From Gallalistipes aquisgranensis (GTDB lineage: Bacteria > Bacteroidota > Bacteroidia > Bacteroidales > Rikenellaceae), in the NCBI RefSeq assembly GCF_014982715.1, contig NZ_JADCJY010000001.1, positions 496,001 to 560,000 on the forward strand: a stretch of DNA of 64,000 nucleotides, read 5' to 3'. This document shows, in pieces, positions 34,396 through 43,723 of the stretch. Every line of letters begins with the position of its first letter. The first letter of the stretch is position 1. Under the pieces are notes generated by a model, which was not told the origin of the DNA, did no database searches, and saw only the letters and a program-made list of their open reading frames with translations. The translations under genes were made by a program, and so were the position numbers.

Positions 34396-35673
34396 ATGAT
34401 ATACCGTATGTTGATATTGTTTCAGATGATCGGTTGCTGCGGATGTCTCTGTGCGCAGTCTGCGGTCGATTCGGTGCGTGTCTATTTCCGTCGCGGCTAT
34501 TCCGTACTCGACCTTTCGTTTCGTGACAACCGGCAGACGCTCGACGCGTTTGTCGGACGTCTGGACTCCCTGCTGGCCGATACGTCCCGGCATATCGTCT
34601 CCCTGTGCGTGGAGGGGAATGCCTCGCCGGACGGTACCCTCGGAGCCAACCGGCGTCTGAGCGGGAACCGGGCGAAACGGGTGTTGGAATATATCCGCCT
34701 TCGGGTGGCGCTGCCCGATTCGCTGGTCTGTGTCGTGGCCGGCGGAATCGACTGGGACGGCCTTGCGGAACGGATTGCCGCCGACCCTCGCGTGCCGGCT
34801 CGCGAACGGGCGCTGGATATTCTGCGCCATACGCCGGTGTGGGTTTTCGACGACAGCGGACGGATCGTGGACAGTCGTAAAAAACAGTTGATGGATCTCG
34901 ACGGGGGGCGGACCTACCGTTATCTGTTGGAACATTTCTTCCCCGGGCTCCGCAACGCATCCCTGCGCCTGAGTTATACGGTCGCGTCCGTCGTCCAGCC
35001 GGAGGAGAAGCCTGTCGGAGTTCCGGAACCGGAGCCGGAATCCGGACCGGCCGTCCCCTCCTCCGGGACCGACAGTCTGCCGTCGCGGGAGGCGGTGCCG
35101 GAGCCCTCGTCCGGTTCCGCTTCCGGACATGCGGAGCCGGAAGAAAGGGAACCTCTGCACCGGCTGGCCCTGAAGACGAACCTGCTCTACGATGCGGTGC
35201 TGATGCCTTCGCTGGAGGTGGAGTACCGCATCGACGACCGATGGTCGGTCAATCTCGAGGGCGAAGTGGCCTGGTGGTCGAAGAAAGACCGGCACAAATA
35301 CTATCAGATCGCCACGATCGGCCCCGAAGGACGCTATTGGTTCCGGACGAGGAAACCGTGGCACGGTCATTACGTGGGGGCTTTCGTGGGCGGCAGCTGG
35401 TACGACCTGGAGAACGGCGGACGCGGCTACAAGGGCGAACTGGTCATGACGGGCCTCAGCTACGGATATATGTTCCCCATCGGCCGTTCCCTCTCGCTGG
35501 AGACGGGTATCGGAATCGGTTTCCTGCACACCTCCTATGAGGAGTACCTGCCCGTGGACGGACACTATGTCTATCAGCAGACCAGCCAGACGAACTATTT
35601 CGGTCCGGTGAAACTCAGGCTCTCCCTGGCCTGGCGGCTCTGGGACCGGAACCGGAAAGGAGGTGCGCGATGA
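34396..35673 (+). CDS. DUF3575-type outer-membrane protein, first gene of the fimbrial operon
   Basis: A 425-residue protein. Signal peptide MIYRMLILFQMIGCCGCLCAQ. Residues about 25-160 resemble an OmpA-like/peptidoglycan-binding half domain (VRVYFRRGYSVLDLSFRDN; VEGNASPDGTLGANRRLSGNRAKRV). A Pro/Glu/Ser-rich linker spans about 200-250. The C-terminal 170 residues form a DUF3575 barrel (LALKTNLLYDAVLMPSLEVEYRI; PVKLRLSLAWRLW). DUF3575 proteins recur at the head of Mfa/Fim-type gene clusters, where they may anchor or assemble fimbriae; the role is not established. Its stop overlaps the next ATG (ATGA). Confidence 0.82.
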   Translation: MIYRMLILFQMIGCCGCLCAQSAVDSVRVYFRRGYSVLDLSFRDNRQTLDAFVGRLDSLLADTSRHIVSLCVEGNASPDGTLGANRRLSGNRAKRVLEYIRLRVALPDSLVCVVAGGIDWDGLAERIAADPRVPARERALDILRHTPVWVFDDSGRIVDSRKKQLMDLDGGRTYRYLLEHFFPGLRNASLRLSYTVASVVQPEEKPVGVPEPEPESGPAVPSSGTDSLPSREAVPEPSSGSASGHAEPEEREPLHRLALKTNLLYDAVLMPSLEVEYRIDDRWSVNLEGEVAWWSKKDRHKYYQIATIGPEGRYWFRTRKPWHGHYVGAFVGGSWYDLENGGRGYKGELVMTGLSYGYMFPIGRSLSLETGIGIGFLHTSYEEYLPVDGHYVYQQTSQTNYFGPVKLRLSLAWRLWDRNRKGGAR

Positions 35674-36680
35674 AAGTCCCGTCTCTCTTCTCCCTGTTGC
35701 TGTTGGGCGGCGTCGTGCTGCTGGGCGGATGCCGCAAGGACCTCTGCTATGACCACGACCTGCACGGGCTCAACGTCCGGGTCCTGCTGCGGCCCGAATG
35801 GGAATGCGAATGGGAGCGCGATTACGGCCGGGCCTGGGAGGAGAACTGGCCGGCCGAACACGGCATGACCTACGCATCGCTGCGTCCGGCCGCGGCCACG
35901 GGCATCGTCTCTTTCGTCTATCACGAGGACGGTTCGCGCACGGAGCGCCACCTGCCGGGCGAAGGCGGTCTGCTCCCGATGAGCGAGGGCGAAAAGTCGA
36001 TTCTGTTTTACAACGACGACACCCGCTATATCGTTTTCGACGGTCTGAATTCGTGGGCGACGGCCTCGGCCTCCACCCGGACACGCAGCCGTTCCACTTA
36101 CAGTGAGGACCATGCCGGGGAGAAGACCGTCAATGCGCCGGACATGCTCTACGGCACCTGGATCGACCGTTACACGGCCGTTCCGACCTCCGAACCCTCT
36201 CCGATGGCCGTCACGCTGCGCCCGTTGGTCTACACCTACCTGATCCGTTACGAGTTCGAACGGGGACTGGAGCACGTGGCGCTGGCCCGCGGGGCGCTCT
36301 CCGGTATGGCCGAATCGGTCTATCTGCAGGACGGGCATACGGGAGAGGAGACCGCGACCATTCTATTCGAGTGCGAACTGAAGAGTTACGGCGTCGAGGT
36401 GAGACTGGCCTCGTTCGGTGTGCCCGGTTTCCCGGGGGATCACTATGTGCAGCGGGACGGACAGCGGCAGATGCTGAATCTGGAGGTGATGATGAAGAAC
36501 GGCAAGCTCAAGGAGTTCGAGTTCGATGTCACCGATCAGTTGTCCGCACAACCGCGCGGCGGGGTGATCACGGTCGGCGGCCTGGAGGTGACGGACGAGG
36601 AGGCCGGCAACGAATCGGGCTTCGACGTGGACGTGGACGGCTGGGGCCGGTACGAGGACATCGAATTGCCGCTGGGATGA
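35670..36680 (+). CDS. DUF5119-type fimbrial-cluster lipoprotein
   Basis: A 336-residue lipoprotein: MKVPSLFSLLLLGGVVLLGGC gives Cys21, followed by RKDLCYDHDLHG. The remainder is beta-rich, with TTTYLIRYEFERGLEHVALARGALSGMAESVYL-like and LKEFEFDVTDQL segments, and ends in an acidic tail. It fits the DUF5119/FimB-like group found second in Bacteroidales fimbrillin clusters; these may anchor the fibre or limit its length, as FimB/Mfa2 do in Porphyromonas. It is translationally coupled to the preceding gene through an ATGA overlap. Confidence 0.75.
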   Translation: MKVPSLFSLLLLGGVVLLGGCRKDLCYDHDLHGLNVRVLLRPEWECEWERDYGRAWEENWPAEHGMTYASLRPAAATGIVSFVYHEDGSRTERHLPGEGGLLPMSEGEKSILFYNDDTRYIVFDGLNSWATASASTRTRSRSTYSEDHAGEKTVNAPDMLYGTWIDRYTAVPTSEPSPMAVTLRPLVYTYLIRYEFERGLEHVALARGALSGMAESVYLQDGHTGEETATILFECELKSYGVEVRLASFGVPGFPGDHYVQRDGQRQMLNLEVMMKNGKLKEFEFDVTDQLSAQPRGGVITVGGLEVTDEEAGNESGFDVDVDGWGRYEDIELPLG

Positions 36681-36727
36681 CGCAACAAGCAGAAATATTT
36701 ATTAACCACTTATAAACCAATAGAACG

Positions 36728-37726
36728 ATGAAGAGAAATGTATTTGTGTATGCCATGGCCGTTGCGGCGCTGGCAGGTTGCAGCAAGACCGAGACGGTAG
36801 ACCAGTCGCCGGTCGGGGCCATCCGTTTCGACGGTGCCCATATCAGTTATCCGACGGAATCCCGTTCGGTCACCGAGCTTGACCAGAGCATAACTGAGTT
36901 CCAGGTCTTCGGACAGTACACGAAGGAGAGTGAGCCTGTTAAGGTATTCGACAACGAGACCGTCACCAAAGGGGGAGGGGGCGGCTGGACCTATACGGGA
37001 GGACTCCGGCCCTGGATCGAGGGGGCCCAGTACGTGTTCGCCGCCTACGCCCCGGCCGATGCGCTGACCTCGCCGCAGGTGAACGAGGCCGGCTACCTCA
37101 CGCTGACCGATTACAGCGTGGCCGGCAATCAGAAAGACCTGATCTATGCCGCCAAGATAGCTATCGGCCAGGCCGCGGGCAGCAATACCGCGGTTCAGTT
37201 CTCGTTCAAGCACCTGCTCTCGATCGTCGGGGTCACGTTCAAGAGCGGATTCGGCGAGGACACCGAACTGACTGTTTCGGAAGTGAAGGTGAACAAGGTT
37301 CCCTCGAAGGCGACCTTCACCGCTTCGGGCGAAACCGGCTCGGACCAGTTGGGCGGCACCTGGGGTGCGGCATCCGATCCGCAGTCGTTCGGCCTGACCA
37401 TTGCCGGTATTACGGAGCCCGAGGGCACGTCCGCCGATAATATCGTCGTCATTCCGCAGACCATTCCGACCGGTGGCAATGCCGTCGAGATCGCTTTCAA
37501 GGTGACGGTGACCACCGCTGCCGGAGAAGAGCTCGTTTCCGGAAAGGAATTCACTTCGGAGATTCCCGTGGGAACGATTACCACATGGGACCCCGGGTTC
37601 AAATATAATTACGTGGCCACGATCACGCCCGAAAGCGTGGAGTTGGATTATATCGAATTCTCCGATCCGGTGGTCGATACGTGGAAACCGGCAGAGGACG
37701 GCGATCAGGATCTGCCGCTTCAGTAG
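36728..37726 (+). CDS. Fimbrillin-family protein (probable major or stalk pilin)
   Basis: A 332-residue lipoprotein precursor; MKRNVFVYAMAVAALAGC gives Cys18. Mfa-like fimbrillin features are FDGAHISYPTESRSV, YVFAAYAP, VQFSFKHLLSIVGVTFKSGF (the conserved F-x-H-x-L-s segment) and a C-terminal FKYNYVATITPESVELDYIEF strand. Type V pilins are secreted as lipoproteins, cut after an arginine by a gingipain-like protease, and polymerise by strand exchange; Arg35 in GAIRFDG and Arg46 in ESRSV are candidates. It is followed by two hairpins, which could make it the most abundant product of the downstream set. Confidence 0.85.
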   Translation: MKRNVFVYAMAVAALAGCSKTETVDQSPVGAIRFDGAHISYPTESRSVTELDQSITEFQVFGQYTKESEPVKVFDNETVTKGGGGGWTYTGGLRPWIEGAQYVFAAYAPADALTSPQVNEAGYLTLTDYSVAGNQKDLIYAAKIAIGQAAGSNTAVQFSFKHLLSIVGVTFKSGFGEDTELTVSEVKVNKVPSKATFTASGETGSDQLGGTWGAASDPQSFGLTIAGITEPEGTSADNIVVIPQTIPTGGNAVEIAFKVTVTTAAGEELVSGKEFTSEIPVGTITTWDPGFKYNYVATITPESVELDYIEFSDPVVDTWKPAEDGDQDLPLQ

Positions 37727-37754
37727 GCACCTCCTTCCTGGCGAAAAAGATGTG

Positions 37755-37801
37755 TCCGGCCGTGAGCCGGGCACGGGCCGGAAGGGGTTGAATGTCCCCT
37801 T
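37755..37801 (+). promoter_or_regulatory. Two tandem hairpins between fimbrillin genes
   Basis: First stem: 37755-37764 with 37772-37782 (10 pairs, one bulged base). Second stem: 37782-37787 with 37796-37801 (6 pairs). They lie in the 109-base gap after the first fimbrillin gene. No long T run follows, so they could be a partial terminator or mRNA-stability element that lowers expression of the later subunits. Confidence 0.45.
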
Positions 37802-37835
37802 TCGGTCGCAAGCGAATCAATAAGAACGACGACGA

Positions 37836-38822
37836 ATGAAAGGAATTATACGGCATATCGGTCCGTGCGCCGCGGCGCTGCTTCTGCTGGCGGGATGTTC
37901 CGAGACCACCGTGGAGCGTGGGCCCGGCGGCGAGGATGCGATCGGTTTCACAACGGATGTGACGCGGGCGGCCAAGGAGGATTTCGCGGCGGGCGACGCC
38001 TTCGCCGTGTGGGGCTGGTATGCTCCCGACGACGCTTTCAGCCGGGTGTTCGACGCCACGAAGGTCTCGACGCCCGACGGCACCTCCTGGAGCTACGAGG
38101 GCATGCGTTTCTGGAAAGCCGGCAAGACCTATGCGTTCTATGCCCTGCATCCCGCCGCGGACGCCCTGCCGGGAACTGCCTCGTGCAGCGCCGACGGAAT
38201 CCTTTCCGTCGCGGGGTTCGATGCCTCGCGCGGCGTCGATCTGATGGCGGCCTGTGCCACGGGGATGGACGGCGGCCGTCCGGCACCGGTGCCCTTCACG
38301 TTCACCCACCTGCTCACCCGGATACAGATCGTCGGGAAGCGCAGCGAGTCCACGGCCGGAATCGTGGGATTCACACCCCGTATCCATGCCGTACGGCTCT
38401 ACGGGATGCCGGGGAAAGGCGACTTTTCCCTCTCCGCGGCCGACCTGGCGGACCGGGAGGCGCTCCGGGCCGCATGGACGGCCGCGCCCGGTATCACGAC
38501 TTCCGATGCCCCCCTGGCCGCCTTCATCTCCGACGGGGGCGAGGAGGCGACGGCCGAAGGGACGCTCCTGCTCGACGCCTTACCCTATCCGCAGCGTATC
38601 ACGCAGGATTGTTACGTCGAGGTGGTGTATTCGACCGACGGTACGGGCACCGACCGGCAGACCCGGACCGTCCGACTGACTTCGCTTCCCGTGACGGTCT
38701 GGGAGGCCGGACGGCAGTACCGCTACACCTTCAGCGTGTCGGACAATGACCGTATCCTGTTCGACACCCCCACGGTGAACGCATGGGACGAGGCTGTGGG
38801 AGGCATCATCATCGTGGACTGA
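37836..38822 (+). CDS. Fimbrillin-family accessory subunit
   Basis: A 328-residue lipoprotein precursor (Cys18 in LLLAGC). It has the fimbrillin pattern: IGFTTDVTRAAKEDFAAGDAFAVWGWY, SYEGMRFWKAGKTYAFYALHP, the conserved PFTFTHLLTRIQIVGKR segment and YRYTFSVSDNDRILFDTPTVNAWDE at the C-terminus. The candidate Arg cleavage site is VTRAAK near residue 46. Likely a minor or accessory pilin that adds to the fibre. It is 23 bases upstream of the next fimbrillin gene. Confidence 0.82.
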   Translation: MKGIIRHIGPCAAALLLLAGCSETTVERGPGGEDAIGFTTDVTRAAKEDFAAGDAFAVWGWYAPDDAFSRVFDATKVSTPDGTSWSYEGMRFWKAGKTYAFYALHPAADALPGTASCSADGILSVAGFDASRGVDLMAACATGMDGGRPAPVPFTFTHLLTRIQIVGKRSESTAGIVGFTPRIHAVRLYGMPGKGDFSLSAADLADREALRAAWTAAPGITTSDAPLAAFISDGGEEATAEGTLLLDALPYPQRITQDCYVEVVYSTDGTGTDRQTRTVRLTSLPVTVWEAGRQYRYTFSVSDNDRILFDTPTVNAWDEAVGGIIIVD

Positions 38823-38845
38823 TTCCGGAAAAACAGCGATAAATC

Positions 38846-40012
38846 ATGAATGCGAAACGATTGATATGGTGGGTGGTCTCGCTGGCGGGAGTCGCGGCCT
38901 GCGAACGGGAATATCCTGCAGACCCGGCTGCCGGGACGTCGGACCGTATCCTTTTCGGGACTCCGGTACTCTCCGTGGAGACCCGCAGCACCTTCAAGAA
39001 TGCCCTCGACCCGGGCGACGAGTTCGGCGTACTCGGCTACTGCGTTCCCTACACCGTGGGAACGACCGCACCCGATTACAATGCCGGGAGCAGTCCGTGG
39101 GTGCTGAAAAAGGCCCAGTGTCCGCCCGAGGTGTTCTACGACCAGCGGGTCGTCGTCGGGGCGAACGGCTGCCGCTACGACCGCAACGGCGGTACGGACA
39201 ACGACCCGAAATATTGGTACCGGGACGGTTACGACACGAACAACAGCGCGAACGGCGCCATCGTCGGAACGGACCGTTACCGTTACTCCTTTTTTGCCTG
39301 GTACCCTTACGAAGGGGCCTTCACGATCGACCGGCCGAACGGCTCCGCCGAGGCGGGGGCTCCCGTCTTCACCTTCACCATGCCCCAGACGGGATCGTCC
39401 CTTTCCGATCCGCTCGAACACGGCAACACGCCCGACGCCATGGTCGCCGTGCTCTACAACCGCACGAAGGAGGACGGAAACCTGCGTTTCAACTTCAGCC
39501 ACGTGCTCACAGGGATCGGTTTCCAGGTGAACAACCTCAGCGAGTACGACCTCACGGTGCACTCGGTCTCTCTGAGCGGCAGCTTCTACAAGGACGTGAC
39601 GATCGACCTGACGGGCGATAACTCGCAGTTCTCGTTCTCTTCCGCCCGCTACACGGGAAGCTACGCCCTGCTTTCGGAGGACCTCTCCCTGCCGGCTCCC
39701 GCCGAGGGGACGACGGCCACCTCTTCCGGGCTGATCGGCGGAGAACACCTGCTGCTGATCTCCGGTACGGGCACCAGCTTCGGGGAAAACGTCACGGTGA
39801 ATATCAAATATACGTTCAACGGACAGCCGGGCGACCAGCGAATGGCCCGTCCCGGGACGTTTACCCCGCGGCCGGGCGTGAAGTACACGGCCCAGCTCAA
39901 TTTCGTGGGCGAGACGTTCGTGCTCCAGTTCGTGGTGGACAACGGCGAACAGTGGGAGGACGGCGGGGCGGACGACGGCCGGGAGGACAACGACGACATC
40001 GTATTCGAATAG
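38846..40012 (+). CDS. Fimbrillin-family accessory subunit
   Basis: A 388-residue precursor. The signal is MNAKRLIWWVVSLAGVAAC (Cys19). Fimbrillin features are ILFGTPVLSVETRSTF (candidate Arg processing site), YRYSFFAWYPYEGAF, LRFNFSHVLTGIGFQVNNLSEYDL and YTAQLNFVGETFVLQFVVD. An acidic C-terminal tail (GADDGREDNDD) is unusual and could be exposed. Long strand-connecting loops rich in Asn/Gly distinguish it from the previous two. It starts 23 bases after the previous gene and ends 14 bases before the next, consistent with one operon. Confidence 0.82.
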   Translation: MNAKRLIWWVVSLAGVAACEREYPADPAAGTSDRILFGTPVLSVETRSTFKNALDPGDEFGVLGYCVPYTVGTTAPDYNAGSSPWVLKKAQCPPEVFYDQRVVVGANGCRYDRNGGTDNDPKYWYRDGYDTNNSANGAIVGTDRYRYSFFAWYPYEGAFTIDRPNGSAEAGAPVFTFTMPQTGSSLSDPLEHGNTPDAMVAVLYNRTKEDGNLRFNFSHVLTGIGFQVNNLSEYDLTVHSVSLSGSFYKDVTIDLTGDNSQFSFSSARYTGSYALLSEDLSLPAPAEGTTATSSGLIGGEHLLLISGTGTSFGENVTVNIKYTFNGQPGDQRMARPGTFTPRPGVKYTAQLNFVGETFVLQFVVDNGEQWEDGGADDGREDNDDIVFE

Positions 40013-40026
40013 GAAGACCTGATGAT

Positions 40027-42558
40027 ATGACACGAACGAAGATTTTTCGGACGACGGCTGTGCTGTTCCTGCTGCTGGCGGGGTTCTCCGCCTGCCGGCA
40101 GGACGATCTGCCGGGGCCGTCCGCTCCGGGCGGCGGCACGGCGACCACCCTCGCTTTTGTCAGCGACCCGATGGCCCTGCACCGGGTGACGACCCGTTCC
40201 TCCGACATGAAGGACGAGGAGGAGAAACGCATCAACCGGCTTTATATCTTCTTTTTCGATGCCGGGGGCGAATACCTGGACGGAGACTATCTCACCGGCT
40301 ATCCCAACGCTCCCGACAACGGGGGATACTATGCTGCGGGAGAGGGCGTGAGCCTGCTGAAGATAGACAGCAAACTCTTCGACGATCCGGATCTGGCCCG
40401 GAGCGCTACCGTCTATGCCGTGGCGAATGTTGATCCCGGTCTCTTCGGGAGCGATGACAACGGGGACGGCCGGCCCGACACCATCCGGAACCGGACCGAT
40501 CTGGAGAACTTCGTCTATAGCCTCGATCCCGGGCGGGTCTCCCTCGGCCTGCCCGCCGAAGGTATGCCGATGGTGGGACACAAGGTGCTGGACCTGACCG
40601 GGGGAGCGCCCGAAGACGAACGGCGTGTCGAACTCCAGGCTCTGATGGCGCGGATCGACGTCAGCATCCGGCTCGAAAGCGACGTGCAGGAGAACAATCT
40701 GCCCGCTTTTTACCTTATGGACTGGACGGCCAGGAACCTTCCGACCCGGGCGGCCTTTACGGCTCCGGACGGGGACGGCCGGACCGGATGGACGGAGAGA
40801 TGGACCAAGGAGATCAATACCCCGCTCCAGCGTACCATCTACAACAAGAACGGACAGATCGACTTTTCTTTCTACATGTTCGAGAACGTGCAGAATGCCG
40901 AATGGAAAATCGACGAGGGAGAAAATTGGGTCGACCCGAACGTGAATCCGGAAGAGCTTTCCGACGAGGAACGGGCGAAGGCTCTCTATCCGGACAGCAT
41001 TTCCGACAGTCAGAAGCAACGTTACAAGCCCTATCTGGCCCATGCGGACGCGGCGGCCGTGGAGCTTCACGGATTCTACACCACCTACAACGACGCCACC
41101 TACGAAGTTACCTACACGCTCTACTTGGGAGCCAACCACACCGACGATTTCCGGGTGAAGCGCAACCACCAGTACAAGAACGATATCACGATCAAGGGAC
41201 TGACCTCCCAGAGTTCGGCCGCCGGCGAATACACGCTCGATGCACGCGTGAACGTCGAGGAGAACGACAACGAGTATTATATTGCCATGCTGCGCGAACG
41301 CAACCACGACGCCCATTTCTGCGTCACGCCCATGGACGTCTATCTCTTCGCGCCGGCCGGGCGGCACCCTACGATGGAGGTGATCCTGGGAGAGGTGATA
41401 GAGGGCCGTGAGGTGCCGCTTCCGGGAACCGTACCCGACTGGATCCGGATGGAGCGGATCACGACGGCGGATATGGCGGCCGGCACCGTGACAGATTCGG
41501 GATTCACGCCCTACGGACAGGGCGGCACCCACCTGGCGGCCGGTTCGCCGTGGACCGCAGGCAACGGCAAGCGGGCCTTCTTCACGAAAGGCCTGCTGAA
41601 ATCCGGCGGGGCCCTCTCCAACGGTACGCAGGTCACGGTCGAGGGTTCGCGCGACCGGGTCTACTTCTATCTCGACGAGAATCTGGACAAGAATCCGGAC
41701 GGCTCGCTGAAACAGGAGAACCGTACGGCGACTGTCACCCTGATTTACAAGGAGAACGGCCGGGAGGTAAAGCGCCGCACCCTGCGGCTCGAACAGACCT
41801 ATCTGCTGCCGGTGACGATGCGGGACGGCGGAACGCTCTATATGGAACAGTTCGAAGAGTATCTGGACCACTACGATCCGCTGGACGGATACGCTTCCGA
41901 ACAGATTTACACCGGACTGCCCTGGGCCGACAAGAATTCCGGTCTCGATAATTTCACGATAGAACAGTTATATGAAACATGGGTTTTAACGGCTCTTACC
42001 TCGACTCCGTATGATCCACCCGGACAGGTTTTCAACGACGGGTATCCCTATACGGGTTTCATCATCTATCGGGCGGATCAGGGTATCATGACTTTGAACG
42101 GCAAACCCCGTTCAGCATTCGAATATTGCTACAACCGGAACAAACGCAATGCGGACGGCACCATTACGACGGCATATGTGCCCCGCAGAACCGGCGGGTT
42201 GGTGGGTGACAGGGTTTATGAAGAGGAAAGTAACGAAAGCAAATGGTTCCTTCCGGGTATCCGCCAGATGGAAGATGCGCTGACCCAGTATTACACGACG
42301 TACGGAGAGTTCCAGACATCCTATTACTGGAGCGCTTCGGCGGGAGAGGCGGCTGGCCGCGGGAATGGACAGAATGCCCAGCGGGCGCGTGCAACCAAAG
42401 TCGATCTGACCCACCCCACCGGGTATGCACAAAGCGGCGGCGGAGCAGAAGGGGGCTGGACTCAATATGCATACGAATACGGCAACGGAGGATACGCATT
42501 GCGCACCGAATCTCTGCGTATCCGCGCTTTCCGGGTGGACCTGGAGCCTGTGGACTGA
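40027..42558 (+). CDS. Large DUF4906-type protein, probable fimbrial tip or adhesin
   Basis: About 843 residues from the ATG at 40027; the frame is open from 39952, but that would overlap the previous gene and lose the lipoprotein signal (FLLLAGFSAC). The first 400 residues are fimbrillin-like (KRINRLYIFFFDAGGEYLDGDY; ATVYAVANVDPGLFG; ALMARIDVSIRL), matching the DUF4906 domain found in the largest, last gene of such clusters. The C-terminal 200 residues (about 640-843) form a separate domain with PRRTGGLVGDR and ESKWFLPGIRQMEDALTQYY, resembling FISUMP/minor-fimbrium tip domains. It most likely caps the fibre and binds a ligand. Confidence 0.75.
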   Translation: MTRTKIFRTTAVLFLLLAGFSACRQDDLPGPSAPGGGTATTLAFVSDPMALHRVTTRSSDMKDEEEKRINRLYIFFFDAGGEYLDGDYLTGYPNAPDNGGYYAAGEGVSLLKIDSKLFDDPDLARSATVYAVANVDPGLFGSDDNGDGRPDTIRNRTDLENFVYSLDPGRVSLGLPAEGMPMVGHKVLDLTGGAPEDERRVELQALMARIDVSIRLESDVQENNLPAFYLMDWTARNLPTRAAFTAPDGDGRTGWTERWTKEINTPLQRTIYNKNGQIDFSFYMFENVQNAEWKIDEGENWVDPNVNPEELSDEERAKALYPDSISDSQKQRYKPYLAHADAAAVELHGFYTTYNDATYEVTYTLYLGANHTDDFRVKRNHQYKNDITIKGLTSQSSAAGEYTLDARVNVEENDNEYYIAMLRERNHDAHFCVTPMDVYLFAPAGRHPTMEVILGEVIEGREVPLPGTVPDWIRMERITTADMAAGTVTDSGFTPYGQGGTHLAAGSPWTAGNGKRAFFTKGLLKSGGALSNGTQVTVEGSRDRVYFYLDENLDKNPDGSLKQENRTATVTLIYKENGREVKRRTLRLEQTYLLPVTMRDGGTLYMEQFEEYLDHYDPLDGYASEQIYTGLPWADKNSGLDNFTIEQLYETWVLTALTSTPYDPPGQVFNDGYPYTGFIIYRADQGIMTLNGKPRSAFEYCYNRNKRNADGTITTAYVPRRTGGLVGDRVYEEESNESKWFLPGIRQMEDALTQYYTTYGEFQTSYYWSASAGEAAGRGNGQNAQRARATKVDLTHPTGYAQSGGGAEGGWTQYAYEYGNGGYALRTESLRIRAFRVDLEPVD

Positions 42559-42582
42559 TCCCTTTCCCGTATCGCAAACTCT

Positions 42583-42614
42583 GCGCCCGCGGCCGTCTCC
42601 GGCTTTGCGGGCGC
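42583..42614. terminator. GC-rich hairpin between convergent genes
   Basis: gcgcccgc (42583-42590) pairs with gcgggcgc (42607-42614). It lies between the end of the fimbrial operon and the 3' end of the minus-strand transporter. No T run, so termination strength is uncertain. Confidence 0.45.
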
Positions 42615-42639
42615 GGTGTCGTTCAGGCTTGCCCGTTTC

Positions 42640-43530
42640 CTACTTCTTGTCCCCCCTGCGCCATATCTGGTACGAGTTGACGATGTTCTGCCACACCACG
42701 TAGGATGCCGGGCCGATCGAGGCGATCGGGTCGAGGTAGATGCCGGCCATCCAGATCGCCAGGATCGTGTTCTTCTGTCCGAGCCCCTGGGCTCCGGCCA
42801 CGGCGCTGCCGAAACGGCGTCCCAGGCGGCGGCCCGTGTAGAATTGCAGGGCGCAGACGATCAGGGCGATTCCTACGGTCAGCGCTTCGGTGAAATAGTG
42901 GCTGCGCTCCTGTCGCACGAGGAACGAGACGGTGCGTCCCATGACGATCGTCAGCGCCACCGACCAGAGATAGAAGGAGACCGACTGCCGGTTCCGGAGA
43001 ATACGGTGGGCGCGGGGCCAGAACCGTTCCAGCGCGAAGGCGCCCGCCAGCGGCAGGATCAGCAGGGGGACTATCTGCCGGGCGATGATTCCGAACGATT
43101 GCCAGAAGGGAAGCGACACGTTTTCGCCGATCACCGAGAAGACGAACGGGGAAAACACCGCCACGGCGATGTTGCTCAGCAGGGTGTAGGTGGCCAGCGT
43201 GCCGACGCTGCCGCCCAGCATGCCCGTCACCACGGCGGCCGAGGTGGCCGTGGGTGCCAGCACGCAGATGAATACTCCCTGCGACACGGAAGGTCCCAGC
43301 GGCAGGAGTGCCGCATAGACGGCCGCTGCCCCCGCGATTTGCAGCACGAGCATCCACAGGTGGAGGGGGAGAATCCGGATTTCACGCCACGACACCCGGC
43401 AGTAGGTGATCAGCAGCATCGTGAAGATCAGATAGGGGGTCAGGGGCGAAAGCCTTTCGAAAAATTCGTATCCGGCGCCTCCCACGATCATGGCCACGGG
43501 GAGCATCCATTTCTTGAAACGATCCGTCAC
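42640..43530 (-). CDS. Bile acid:sodium symporter (BASS)-family transporter
   Basis: About 296 residues, starting at GTG 43530 (VTDRFKKWMLPVAM) or ATG 43506. About nine to ten hydrophobic helices are visible, with the BASS features LAPTATSAAVVTGMLGGSVG (discontinuous-helix region) and AQGLGQKNTILAIWMAG in place of the usual E.G.Q.. motif. The GTG start matches the normal BASS N-terminus with a short basic leader before helix 1 and sits 27 bases from a good promoter. The natural substrate may be an organic acid rather than bile acid. The open frame continues upstream through thiE in another frame; that part is a shadow. Confidence 0.8.
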   Translation of the reverse strand: MTDRFKKWMLPVAMIVGGAGYEFFERLSPLTPYLIFTMLLITYCRVSWREIRILPLHLWMLVLQIAGAAAVYAALLPLGPSVSQGVFICVLAPTATSAAVVTGMLGGSVGTLATYTLLSNIAVAVFSPFVFSVIGENVSLPFWQSFGIIARQIVPLLILPLAGAFALERFWPRAHRILRNRQSVSFYLWSVALTIVMGRTVSFLVRQERSHYFTEALTVGIALIVCALQFYTGRRLGRRFGSAVAGAQGLGQKNTILAIWMAGIYLDPIASIGPASYVVWQNIVNSYQIWRRGDKK

Positions 43531-43556
43531 TCTCTTTTCCGTTTTTTTGAAATGTA

Positions 43557-43587
43557 CAAAGGAACGCACTATTTTCGAAACTTCAAA
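43557..43587 (-). promoter_or_regulatory. Promoter of the BASS-family gene
   Basis: On the minus strand, -33 TTTG (43584-43587), a 19-base spacer and TTCCTTTG (43557-43564; one mismatch to TAnnTTTG). The start codon follows 26 bases later, which supports GTG 43530. Confidence 0.6.
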
Positions 43588-43723
43588 ACGATGCCGCCGC
43601 CGGTCCTCCTTTCCGGTTTTTCTCTGTTCCGTTTCCGGCACTCTTTTTTTTCTCAGGGGAAAAATGCCCTTCCCTTCTGGAACTGGAGGCTCCGGATTCT
43701 CTCCGCGGAGAGTGCTGGCCGGC

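Noticed and set aside
39661-41871. 736-codon minus-strand open frame within the DUF4906 gene
   Set aside because: Antisense shadow of the fimbrial operon; composition is Val/Arg/His-rich without recognisable domains.
43699-43712. Perfect 14-base palindrome ctctccgcggagag near the thiE stop
   Set aside because: Short, unspaced palindrome with no T run and no gene context that needs it; likely chance in GC-rich DNA.
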